A stretch of 64,000 bases of DNA from positions 124,001-188,000 of the forward strand of contig JADHUC010000001.1 in the NCBI GenBank assembly GCA_016784735.1, in the 5' to 3' direction. Below the pieces are notes generated by a model. It was not told the origin of the DNA and did no database searches. It was given only the letters and a program-made list of their open reading frames with translations. The stretch comes from Pirellulaceae bacterium. GTDB lineage: Bacteria > Planctomycetota > Planctomycetia > Pirellulales > Pirellulaceae. The translations under genes were made by a program, and so were the position numbers. Shown one piece after another: positions 18,983 through 26,979 of this stretch. Numbering within the stretch: the stretch's first letter is position 1; the number at the start of each line of letters is the position of its first letter.

Positions 18983-21493
18983 TCATATTTCTTCAATCCG
19001 AATGTGATCGTTCACGTACCACTTGACCGTCACGCGGTCTCCGACGCGAAGGCGGGAAATCGCGTCGACGATCCTTTTCTCGGGACCGCCCCCATCACTC
19101 GGATTCCCACCGATCCAACGAGGAATGTAGCCGGCTGTCTTGCCCGAGTCCGATCGGATGATCACAAACGCTCTCCCTTTTTCCACGACAGTACCCACCA
19201 CGGTTCCACGGGCAACGATTCGTCGTTCGTCCTTCGCCCATTCTTCGGGCGGATCGGTAAATTCCCCGGCCGGTGCAGCCGCGGACGCCTTCGCGGCAAC
19301 GGTAACGATCACATCCTTCCGGGCAAACTTGGTGCGATCGACGACGGTAAGCTCAAACGCGTAGATGCCCTCGACGGTAAGTCCGTCTACCTCTGTGTCC
19401 GGGCTGCCCTGTTTAGCGAATGCCGGTTTGGCTCCAGGCGGCTTGCTTCTGACTCTCCACCAATGGCTGATCACGTCTCCGTCCGGGTCGTTTGTCGTTG
19501 CTGACAACAGCGTGCTGTCCTCGGGCAGCCTCAAGATTTCAGGCGTGGCTTTCGTCGCCGAAATGACGGGTGGGGGATTGGTGGGATAGACCGGCACGGT
19601 CAGCTCTTCCGAGACTGCGGTTGTGCCGTCACTGGCCTCGAACTTGAATACATGGTCGCCGGGGATGGCGATGTTGGTCACCTTGCAGGCCGTTTCGTGG
19701 GGCGACTCCAATCGCGCGGCAGAACCTGACGGCTGTTTCACAACGCTCCACTTGAACGACAGTTTATCACCCTCCAGGTCGAAGGCTCCGCCTCGTAGCA
19801 GCGTCTCGCTGTGCGGCAGCGTAACCAACACGGGAATACGATTGTGAACGTCGATGAGCGTGGGTGGCTGGTTGCCTTCGTAGACGTTCAGCAACACGTC
19901 GCGTTTCACTTCGTTGGTCCCGTCGGAAATGGTGACGGTGAACGCGTACTGTCCAGCCGCGGCAAGCCCATTCGCCTCGGTCGTCGCCGATTGGGGATTG
20001 GCGATCGCTGCGGTAGCTCCTTGCGGCTGACGTGTGACGGTCCACGAAAACACAAGTTGGTCCAACTCCGGATCCTGTGCGGCGGCAGACAGCGTGATTC
20101 TGCTGTTAGGTGATTTCAAAAACGTCGGGTTCGCCTCCCAACGCACGGCAACAGGAGCGAGGTTCCTGGCCGGATGGGGATAGACGGTCAGCACGGAGTT
20201 GCCGGGCACGTTCACGCTCAGCCGTCCGTCCGTTCCCACCGCCGTGACGCCCAGTTCTTCACACGGCTTGGAATTGACACACTGGGACAAACCGTAGTTG
20301 CCCGGAGGTAGACCGCGGAGCGTCAGCAGCCGTGGCGCGGCTGGCGGCTTTGTGTTGATCAGGACCGCGGTGATGCGGTCGTTGTGCAAGAAGGCCAGCG
20401 GCCGCAGGGACGGCTCGTCGCCCTCCACCTGGATCCGCACTGCGCCGGGGCGCACATAGTGCATGACCTGACGGAAGTTCCAGAACTGTGCGCCGCGACG
20501 AAACGAGGTGTCATCCGGCCGGAGCCAGAAGTTCTGGCCGCCGGGGCCGGGGCCGCCCAGTCCGTAGATCGACCAATATGATACGCCGCCGATGGTTAGG
20601 TCGTCGTACAGGTGGTCGATCTTCAGGTGCATGAACTCCGATTGCGCCGTATCGAGATCCTTTTCGTCGGCAAACTCGCGGATCTTCGCCATCCACTGTT
20701 GGTTTTGCCCGCCGTACCAGTGGTAGCTCAGCACGTCGACGTACTTCCATACGTCCGGATCGTCTTTGGCGTGTTGAATGTAATTCCACGTGACGCGAGC
20801 GTTGACCCCGTCGGAGAACTGACCCGTTGTCGGCAGACCGAGTCTTTCCATTCGCTCACCCAGCACCTTGGTCATCTCTGCGACGACCGCCGGTTTGAAG
20901 ACGTTATTGTTTCCCGCTTCATTGCAGATGGCGTAGTGGTTCGTCGTGACGCCGTACTTGTCGCGCAGATACGTGATGAACGAGGTAGCATACTCGGCGT
21001 ACTCGCCGGGACTTTCCAGCAGGAACGCCGGCACACTGCCCGTGCTGCCGCCGTCGAAGAACGACGGACTCAACCACAGCTCAAACGGATCGCCGCCCGC
21101 TTCGACACGTCGTTTGAACGGCAACACGTAGCCCTCGACAAACTTGTCTGCGTCGGAGGTATTGAATCTGGACAGATCCGCTTGATCGGGATCGTCGTTG
21201 TCGTTTTCCAGCTCCCATCGCGTCACGTTGCTGCGATTGCCGTTGGGCTGCTGCCACCGCACCCGTGTGATGCCCAGACTGTCGACCGCCTCGTCGATGA
21301 CTTGCTCCCGCTGCTGTTGGCTGCCTCCCAAGTAGTGCGGATTGCAGCTCCAGCCGCGGATCGTCTGGTACTTGACGTTGGCATTGACCGTGACGACTAC
21401 GTCATTGGCTCGCGACATCCGGGCATCGCCAGCGGAAAGCAAAGCGAGGGCGACGACGATGAGGACAACGGTCAAGGGTTTGGTGCAATTCAT
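18983..21493 (-). CDS. GH30-like secreted glycosidase with three PKD-like domains and a C-terminal OB-like domain
   Basis: 836 residues; ATG at 21493 after GGAGGAGAAAGTCC, overlapping the upstream stop (ATGA). Signal peptide, then a GH-A clan barrel related to GH30/COG5520: IRGWSCNPHYLGG, HYAICNEAGNNN (acid/base E192) and AQSEFMHL (nucleophile E286), then a beta-sandwich (LTVYPHPARN). Three PKD/Ig-like domains follow (from about 450, 550 and 645), with the repeated core FDLEGDKLSFKWSVVKQP. The last 90 residues (ARGTVVGTVVEKGRAF, IPRWIGGNPSDGGGP, VGDRVTVKWYV) form a planctomycete-type C-terminal domain that I recall from other secreted proteins but cannot name. Probably cleaves a beta-linked polysaccharide outside the cell. 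Paralog of the gene directly upstream. Confidence 0.85.
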   Translation of the reverse strand: MNCTKPLTVVLIVVALALLSAGDARMSRANDVVVTVNANVKYQTIRGWSCNPHYLGGSQQQREQVIDEAVDSLGITRVRWQQPNGNRSNVTRWELENDNDDPDQADLSRFNTSDADKFVEGYVLPFKRRVEAGGDPFELWLSPSFFDGGSTGSVPAFLLESPGEYAEYATSFITYLRDKYGVTTNHYAICNEAGNNNVFKPAVVAEMTKVLGERMERLGLPTTGQFSDGVNARVTWNYIQHAKDDPDVWKYVDVLSYHWYGGQNQQWMAKIREFADEKDLDTAQSEFMHLKIDHLYDDLTIGGVSYWSIYGLGGPGPGGQNFWLRPDDTSFRRGAQFWNFRQVMHYVRPGAVRIQVEGDEPSLRPLAFLHNDRITAVLINTKPPAAPRLLTLRGLPPGNYGLSQCVNSKPCEELGVTAVGTDGRLSVNVPGNSVLTVYPHPARNLAPVAVRWEANPTFLKSPNSRITLSAAAQDPELDQLVFSWTVTRQPQGATAAIANPQSATTEANGLAAAGQYAFTVTISDGTNEVKRDVLLNVYEGNQPPTLIDVHNRIPVLVTLPHSETLLRGGAFDLEGDKLSFKWSVVKQPSGSAARLESPHETACKVTNIAIPGDHVFKFEASDGTTAVSEELTVPVYPTNPPPVISATKATPEILRLPEDSTLLSATTNDPDGDVISHWWRVRSKPPGAKPAFAKQGSPDTEVDGLTVEGIYAFELTVVDRTKFARKDVIVTVAAKASAAAPAGEFTDPPEEWAKDERRIVARGTVVGTVVEKGRAFVIIRSDSGKTAGYIPRWIGGNPSDGGGPEKRIVDAISRLRVGDRVTVKWYVNDHIRIEEI

Positions 21494-23445
21494 GGACTTT
21501 CTCCTCCATTACGTTGCTCGCTTGCGGGATAAACGCGTACGGTGAGCGTCTCGGCAACCGTGTTCTCACCATCGCTTACCTCGAATCGGAACACGTGTTC
21601 GCCGGGCGTGGTGATATTGGCCACCTTGCATTTTGCCTGGCCGGGCGATTCGAGCCGGACGGCAGAACCCGCCGGCTGGCTCACGACGGACCACCGGAAC
21701 GTCAGCTCGTCCCCTTCCAGGTCCAAGCCGCCGCCACGCAGCTCGGTCGTATCTTGTGGCAACGTGACCACGACAGGCAGGCGGTTGTGGACGTCGATGG
21801 GCGCGGGCGGTTGATTGCCGGCGAAAACGTTCACCGGAGCTTCGCGTCGAACGCGGCTGTGGCCGTCGGTGGCAACCACTTCAAACACATACCGGCCGGG
21901 CGACGTCAGGCCGGTTGCCGAGGTGGTCGCCGAGTGGGGGGCAGCCAGCATGACCTTGGCTCCGGCCGGCTGACGTAGGATCGTCCACGAATAGGAGATT
22001 CGGTCAAGCTCCGCGTCTTGCGCCGCCGCCGACAAGACGAGTTCGCTGGCCGGCGTCTTGAGAAAACTGGGCTGCGCCTCCCAACCGGTGACTGTCGGCG
22101 GCAAGTTTTCGTCCGGATGAGGATAGACGGTCAGCACGGCGCCGGCAGGTACTTTCACGCGGAGAACACCGTCGGCTTCCACCTTCTTAAGGCCCAATTC
22201 TTCGTACGGTCTGGCGTCGACGGACTGGCAGATGCCGTAGTCCCCCGGCTGCAGACCACGGATCGTGACCGAGTGCGACTCCGCCAGCGGCGCGGTATTG
22301 AACAACACCGCGACGGTTCGGCCATTGCCGGAAAACGCCAGCGGTCGAATCGCCGGTGCATCGCTGCTCGCGTCGATTCGAACGGCCCCGGGCCGGACGT
22401 AGTGCATGATCTGGCGGCAGGGCCAGAACAGCCCGCCGCGGCTGAACGAAGTGCCGTCGAGGTGGAAGTGGTAATTCCGCCCGCCCGGTCCGGGGCCACC
22501 CAAAGCGGAGATGGACCAGTACGATACGCCGCCGACGGTCAGGTCGTCGTACAGCGTGTCGATGCTCAATTGATCCGACCCGGCGTGACCCGTCGGGAGC
22601 CCCTTGGCAGCGGCAAACCTGCGGATGTTGCCCCGATCCGAATTGTGCGCCTCGTCGCCGTAAACATGGTAGCCAAGCATGCCAACAAACGGCCAGAAAT
22701 CGGCGTCGTCCTTGGCCGCTTGAATGTACCTCCAACTGGTATTCGCGTCGTGACACTCGGGGAACAAGATGGAAGTGCGCAGTCCCGCAGCGCGCAATCG
22801 TGGGCCAACGGCTTTGGTCATCCGCGTCACGACTTCCACGCTGAACGGATTGTCGCCGGGAGTCCCCGCGTCTTTGCAGATCACGTAGTAGTCCGCCTCG
22901 ACGCCGTGTTTCTTCTTCAAATGCAGCAACAGCGACACGGCATACTCGGCGAATTCCTCGGGGTCCTCGATCAACCACTGCGGTACGGGACCCGTGCTGC
23001 CGCCATTGTGAAACGCCTGCGTGATCGCCAGACCGAAGCGATCACCCCGGGCCTCGACGCGCTGTTTGAACGGTAACACCCATGTCGTGACAGAACGATC
23101 GACGGACTCCGTGCCAAACGCCGACCAATTGATGTGGTGAGGGTCGCCATCGTCGTTGGCCCGTTCCCAGCATCGGACATTGCTGCGGTTACCGCTGGGC
23201 ACGGTCCAATGCACCCAAGTCAGCCCGAGTTCTTGGATCACTTCATCGAGGACTTGATCGCTGACTTCGGGCGAGATCCCGAGGTACCAGGGCATCGCAC
23301 TCCAGCCCAGAATCGTTTGGTAGTGGACGTCGGAATCGACGTTCACCGTCACGTCGTTGCCGCTAACGATGTCGGCATACAACGCAACTACGAAGAGAGC
23401 CGTTGCCAACGCCATTGGCCGCGGCTTCATTAGTCTCTCTGTCAT
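21490..23445 (-). CDS. GH30-like paralog lacking both catalytic carboxylates, with two PKD-like domains
   Basis: 651 residues; ATG at 23445 with GGAGG five bases upstream; its stop overlaps the next start by four bases. It aligns over its whole length with the following gene (LGWSAMPWYLGIS, FAEYAVSLLLHL, DDLTVGGVSYWSISALGGPG, MHYVRPGAVRI). At the acid/base site YAICNEAG becomes YVICKDAG (K191-D192), and at the nucleophile site the Glu becomes Gly (GHAGSDQL, G289). The frame is otherwise clean, with signal peptide, beta-sandwich and two PKD-like domains, so it looks like a maintained binding protein or inactive partner. It lacks the third PKD-like domain and the C-terminal OB-like domain of its paralog. 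Confidence 0.83.
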   Translation of the reverse strand: MTERLMKPRPMALATALFVVALYADIVSGNDVTVNVDSDVHYQTILGWSAMPWYLGISPEVSDQVLDEVIQELGLTWVHWTVPSGNRSNVRCWERANDDGDPHHINWSAFGTESVDRSVTTWVLPFKQRVEARGDRFGLAITQAFHNGGSTGPVPQWLIEDPEEFAEYAVSLLLHLKKKHGVEADYYVICKDAGTPGDNPFSVEVVTRMTKAVGPRLRAAGLRTSILFPECHDANTSWRYIQAAKDDADFWPFVGMLGYHVYGDEAHNSDRGNIRRFAAAKGLPTGHAGSDQLSIDTLYDDLTVGGVSYWSISALGGPGPGGRNYHFHLDGTSFSRGGLFWPCRQIMHYVRPGAVRIDASSDAPAIRPLAFSGNGRTVAVLFNTAPLAESHSVTIRGLQPGDYGICQSVDARPYEELGLKKVEADGVLRVKVPAGAVLTVYPHPDENLPPTVTGWEAQPSFLKTPASELVLSAAAQDAELDRISYSWTILRQPAGAKVMLAAPHSATTSATGLTSPGRYVFEVVATDGHSRVRREAPVNVFAGNQPPAPIDVHNRLPVVVTLPQDTTELRGGGLDLEGDELTFRWSVVSQPAGSAVRLESPGQAKCKVANITTPGEHVFRFEVSDGENTVAETLTVRVYPASEQRNGGESP

Positions 23446-23523
23446 TGATTCCTCCCTTTCGTCAAGCAGTCGCGTCCCATGAAACAGAGCCTCAGAAACA
23501 CACTCAGTGGATTGCGAACTCGG

Positions 23524-25065
23524 CTATCGGTTGCGATCGAGAGTTGACGGCGGGATATCGATTCTTACCAAGATCCCGTTCTTGGTCCCCGATAGGTCGT
23601 TGTCCACGGCGTCACCCGTTGGGAAGTCCGATGATTTCGTCTCGCCCGCTAAGTACAACGCGCCGTCTGACTCAGCGGGTGTCGTCAAACCGAGATCCCA
23701 GTTACTGCCGCCGATGCATGTGCCAAAGATAAGCTTCGAGAGGTCCGCCGAGAATTTGGCCACAAATGCGTCCGGACGGCCGGAGCCGATACTATTTGGC
23801 CCGAAGAGTGAACCTGCAACAGGCAGGTTAGTGGAGTATGTGCCGCCGCTTACATAGATGTTTCCCTCTGAATCCACACCGACGCCTTCCAGGCCTTCCC
23901 CCGAGGAGCCGCCGTAGAACGTTGCTGCCAGGAGTCGGCTGCCGTCCGGGGACAATCTGGCAATGAATCCGTCTCCCAGTTGGCTATACTGACCGCCGTT
24001 ACCGCCGTGGAGTGACTGAAATGAGCCAGAAGTTACGGGGAAGTCGGCGGATTTTGTGGTGGCCGCCACGATGATATCTCCATTGGCATCCAAAGCGAGG
24101 TTATGCGTATCACCATACTCGATATCCGAGCCACCGAGGTATGTGGCAAATACAAGATCCGAGCCGTCCGGGAGGAACTTGGCGATATGCATGTCGCTGT
24201 TGCCATTCTTGACTCGATCATAGGCGCCGGATGTGGTGGGCATGCTGGCAGATGCGGTGTGACTGGCGACGACAACGTACCCCTGGTCATCCACACGGAT
24301 CGATGGCGTGCCGAACGAATACCCGCCATCCTGTCCTCCCAGGTAACTAGCCCAGATGACGTCCGTGCCGTCGGAGGAGATCTTGGTCACTATGCCGAAT
24401 GATGGAGAAGACGGGCGATTCGTGAAATATGCGCCCAGAGTGATGTGCGGGTTGACCACCGAGTTGGCGCAGAGTGCGCCATACACGTTTCCCATGTCGT
24501 CGATGTCGATATCGCGGAAGAATCCCCGATCATTTCCACCGAAGAAAGTGGACCAGACGACCTGAGTCCCGTCAGGCGACAGTTTCGTGACAAAACCGTC
24601 CTGCAGGCCGTAAAGCGCATTCGGATTGGAATCTCCACCAAACTGCGGTTGCACCGCGTTGGGAGTTGTAGGATATCCCGGCCCCGCGCGACCGCCTAGA
24701 TAGACGTAGCCTTGCTCGTCCACCTCGACAGCATACGCTCGGTCGTAATTGGGCCCGCCGAGCAAGCGGGACCAGATCAGTTGGCCTCTCTTGTCGTATT
24801 TCACCACGAACACATCATAGGAGCCTTGATGCGCTTGTCCCACGGTACGAGGGAAGTCGGCCGAACTCGTGCCACCGCTGATGTAGACGTTGCCATGCTG
24901 GTCGACGGTAACATCTCTTACCTGACCTTCTCCCGAGCCACCAATATACGTGGAGAATCCCAACTCATATGACTCGGCAAGCGATGCGACCAACGTTGAA
25001 GTAAGGACGGCAACTGCGACTAGAACCCGACCAAGCGTGATCATACTGTGGCGATCAAGGATCAT
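23524..25065 (-). CDS. SBBP-repeat beta-propeller secreted protein, second copy
   Basis: About 513 residues from ATG 25065 (AGGAAA twelve bases upstream; an ATG at 25044 is the alternative). The signal peptide reads MITLGRVLVAVAVLTSTLVASLA. Then come SBBP blades: GFSTYIGGSGEGQVRDV, DQHGNVYISGGTSSADFP, WSRLLGGPNYDRAYAVEV, DEQGYVYLGGRAGPGYPT, WSTFFGGNDRGFFRD, ATYLGGSDIEYGD, and a closing FGTCIGGSNWDLG. It matches the SBBP gene at 7709-9256 in length and in blade order, so the two are paralogs. Extracellular, no catalytic motif. A stump of another SBBP-like sequence lies immediately upstream. Confidence 0.88.
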   Translation of the reverse strand: MILDRHSMITLGRVLVAVAVLTSTLVASLAESYELGFSTYIGGSGEGQVRDVTVDQHGNVYISGGTSSADFPRTVGQAHQGSYDVFVVKYDKRGQLIWSRLLGGPNYDRAYAVEVDEQGYVYLGGRAGPGYPTTPNAVQPQFGGDSNPNALYGLQDGFVTKLSPDGTQVVWSTFFGGNDRGFFRDIDIDDMGNVYGALCANSVVNPHITLGAYFTNRPSSPSFGIVTKISSDGTDVIWASYLGGQDGGYSFGTPSIRVDDQGYVVVASHTASASMPTTSGAYDRVKNGNSDMHIAKFLPDGSDLVFATYLGGSDIEYGDTHNLALDANGDIIVAATTKSADFPVTSGSFQSLHGGNGGQYSQLGDGFIARLSPDGSRLLAATFYGGSSGEGLEGVGVDSEGNIYVSGGTYSTNLPVAGSLFGPNSIGSGRPDAFVAKFSADLSKLIFGTCIGGSNWDLGLTTPAESDGALYLAGETKSSDFPTGDAVDNDLSGTKNGILVRIDIPPSTLDRNR

Positions 25066-25078
25066 AGTATTGGGTTTC

Positions 25079-25315
25079 CTATAACGACTTTGTAGGATTT
25101 CTCGAACCCGTCGCCACGCCGCCGCAGTTACGTGGATGGACGGGGCCATGTTTGTGGATCGGCACAGCATGGAAGCCGTCCGGATCGATATTGCCCTCCA
25201 CGCGAAAGACAATATTGCCTTCGGAATCGATGTCCACAGCCCGGGTCGTGTTGAACGTACTGCCTTGCGTTCCGTAGAAAGTGGAAAGTCGATCGACACC
25301 GTCGGCTCGCTACGC
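25079..25315 (-). pseudogene. SBBP-like stump
   Basis: A minus-strand frame bounded by TAG codons at both ends reads DRLSTFYGTQGSTFNTTR, AVDIDSEGNIVF, then FHAVPIHKHGPVHPRN. The first half is a single SBBP-type blade (S-T-F-Y-G-T and D-S-E-G-N-I), but there is no start codon or signal and only one blade. It sits just upstream of an intact SBBP gene, so it may be a leftover of a duplicated or recombined propeller gene. Confidence 0.5.
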
Positions 25316-25350
25316 GATTGCCGTGATGGTGAATCCCCACGCTATCGCCC

Positions 25351-26145
25351 TTAACTTCCCAGGACCCATGTCGGCAGGAACTCTGCCATCCACGCGTCGA
25401 CGTCTTGTGGAGCCGTTAGCCAGCCAACCCCCATCTCCCACGCCAGACCGTCGCGGCTCGGTCGCCAATCGCCTTTCGCCGGGTTGAGGAGCATCGGATC
25501 GCCCTCCCGGGTGTTCCGGTCGAACCCAGTTGCGCCAGCGAACGGCACCAATTCCGCGAACTCCTGGTGTTTGGACCGCCAGGGCACGCCGTACAGCGCG
25601 ATCTTCTGACCCGGCTTCGCCTGGTAGAGGTTCCTGTCGATGAGGTGGTCCGTCTTCGTCGGATCGAAGACCTTCTTGGGGTCAAGTTGCGCGGCGTAGG
25701 CCTCTTCATCCCGGTACTTCCGCTTGTCTTGCGGGTGCATCCCGAAGAGTCCAGTGTCGTACCAGAGGCCGAGCTGGTAGCCGTCGTTGTCGGCGCACAC
25801 GTTGGCCGTGATCACATTGCCGCGGCAGTGATAGAGGATGTCCCCGTAATCCTCGGTCTGCATGGGGCGTCCTTGACCCTCGCGCATGGTGATGCCGTCC
25901 TTGTTGCCGATGCACGTGTTGTAGGCCACGACGCAGTTCATGCTCTCGCCGATCTTGATGCCGGCGTCGCCCCAGTGGTTCGTTCCTGGAGCATTTCCGT
26001 TCCCGATGAACAGGTTTCGCAGCACATAAATGTCGCGGCTGATCTCGATGAACAGACCGGTTCTCCAGTTGTGGTCGAACACGCATTCGGTGATGAGGCC
26101 GAGCGCGATGGAACATAGCCACGACAGCCAAAGAGGTTTCAGCAC
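25351..26145 (-). CDS. Shortened right-handed beta-helix protein with fused signal peptide
   Basis: 264 residues from GTG 26145, with GGAGA six bases upstream. The signal peptide (MLKPLWLSWLCSIALG) runs straight into the middle of a beta-helix (ITECVFDHNWRTGLFIEISR, NLFIGNGNAPG, VVAYNTCIGNKDGI, NVITANVCADNDGYQLG), with no DUF1565 entry module or first coils. The family is normally two to three times longer. The C-terminal part (LDPKKVFDPTKTDHLIDRN, GFDRNTREGDPML) looks complete. This suggests an in-frame internal deletion that joined a signal peptide to the C-terminal half. A secreted short protein is still possible. Confidence 0.65.
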   Translation of the reverse strand: MLKPLWLSWLCSIALGLITECVFDHNWRTGLFIEISRDIYVLRNLFIGNGNAPGTNHWGDAGIKIGESMNCVVAYNTCIGNKDGITMREGQGRPMQTEDYGDILYHCRGNVITANVCADNDGYQLGLWYDTGLFGMHPQDKRKYRDEEAYAAQLDPKKVFDPTKTDHLIDRNLYQAKPGQKIALYGVPWRSKHQEFAELVPFAGATGFDRNTREGDPMLLNPAKGDWRPSRDGLAWEMGVGWLTAPQDVDAWMAEFLPTWVLGS

Positions 26146-26723
26146 TGCAAATCTCCTTCAGGAAACCGCCTTGCGGTGAAGGATGTGAAGCGACCGTCCG
26201 GGAAGCTTCCATGCCATTCTGCCGAGTTCGGATGCATCCACTGCACGCAACAGCAGGTCCATTGTGCCATGTCCGGATCCGAAATGCCAATACACCGTAC
26301 AAGTGGTGACAGATGAGACCGCTGGCAAGACATCCGCGAGGGATGTCTCGATCAATCGAGCGCAGTTTTGACAATGCCCACGTCGCGTCTTCATCACACG
26401 ACAATCTACCCCATCACCCAAAAATCCTCGTATACCCAGTTGCGATCCTGCTGGCGGGACAGCCGGCGGTCGATTCGAAGGTGCGGGACTGCAGGTGCGG
26501 GTTGACCAATCGTTTCATAGACATAATGATGCCTGGTTTGGCGTCTTCCGCGGTCACGCGTCGCGAGCCCGCAACAACCGTGAGAATCGTCGCGCAGCAA
26601 ACGACGTGCAAACGGAGGCAAGAGTCCGATTCTCTCACGGGTCTCCATAATGAGCAAGAATGGCGAAGACTCGTAGTGGTTTTGGAGGAGTCCACGACAG
26701 CAATCCGCATTGGTGGTGATCCG
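26146..26723. other. Gap without a supported gene
   Basis: Open frames exist on both strands but none has a start site, composition or motif I trust. A minus-strand frame ending at 26158 (LGRMAWKLPGRSLHILHRKA) could be the tail of a lost gene. The two flanking genes diverge, so promoters for both would be expected here; I could not pick a clear one. Confidence 0.4.
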
Positions 26724-26906
26724 ATGGCTCTGAATTTGCTCCAACCCACCATCGCCCTAATCGGTCTGCTGGCCCTGCCGCTCGCCGTGTTGGCCGCTGG
26801 ATCCGATTCCGGTGCACTCCGGATTCCGGTGCGGCATCCGTACCTGATGGTCACGACTGAGGAGATCGAGACCGCTCGTGCACGAGCAGTGACAAATAGA
26901 CCATGA
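26724..26906 (+). pseudogene. N-terminal stump of a heparinase/alginate-lyase-type protein
   Basis: Sixty residues from ATG 26724: a signal peptide (LIGLLALPLAVLAAG) and then IRIP-like VRHPYLMVTTEEIETARAR, which resembles the HP-x-L-x-x-x-x-EI-x-x-AR opening of secreted heparinase II/III and alginate-lyase-like proteins. A stop follows at once (VTNRP) and neither other frame continues the family. Only the first 60 of an expected 600 or more residues remain. It is 73 bases upstream of the sialidase-like gene. Confidence 0.5.
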
Positions 26907-26979
26907 TGCAGGTTGAGATTCCGGGACTGCGTCGGCCGGGCGTCCTACCTCCCCAACCACCGGCCGCTGGGAGTATCCG

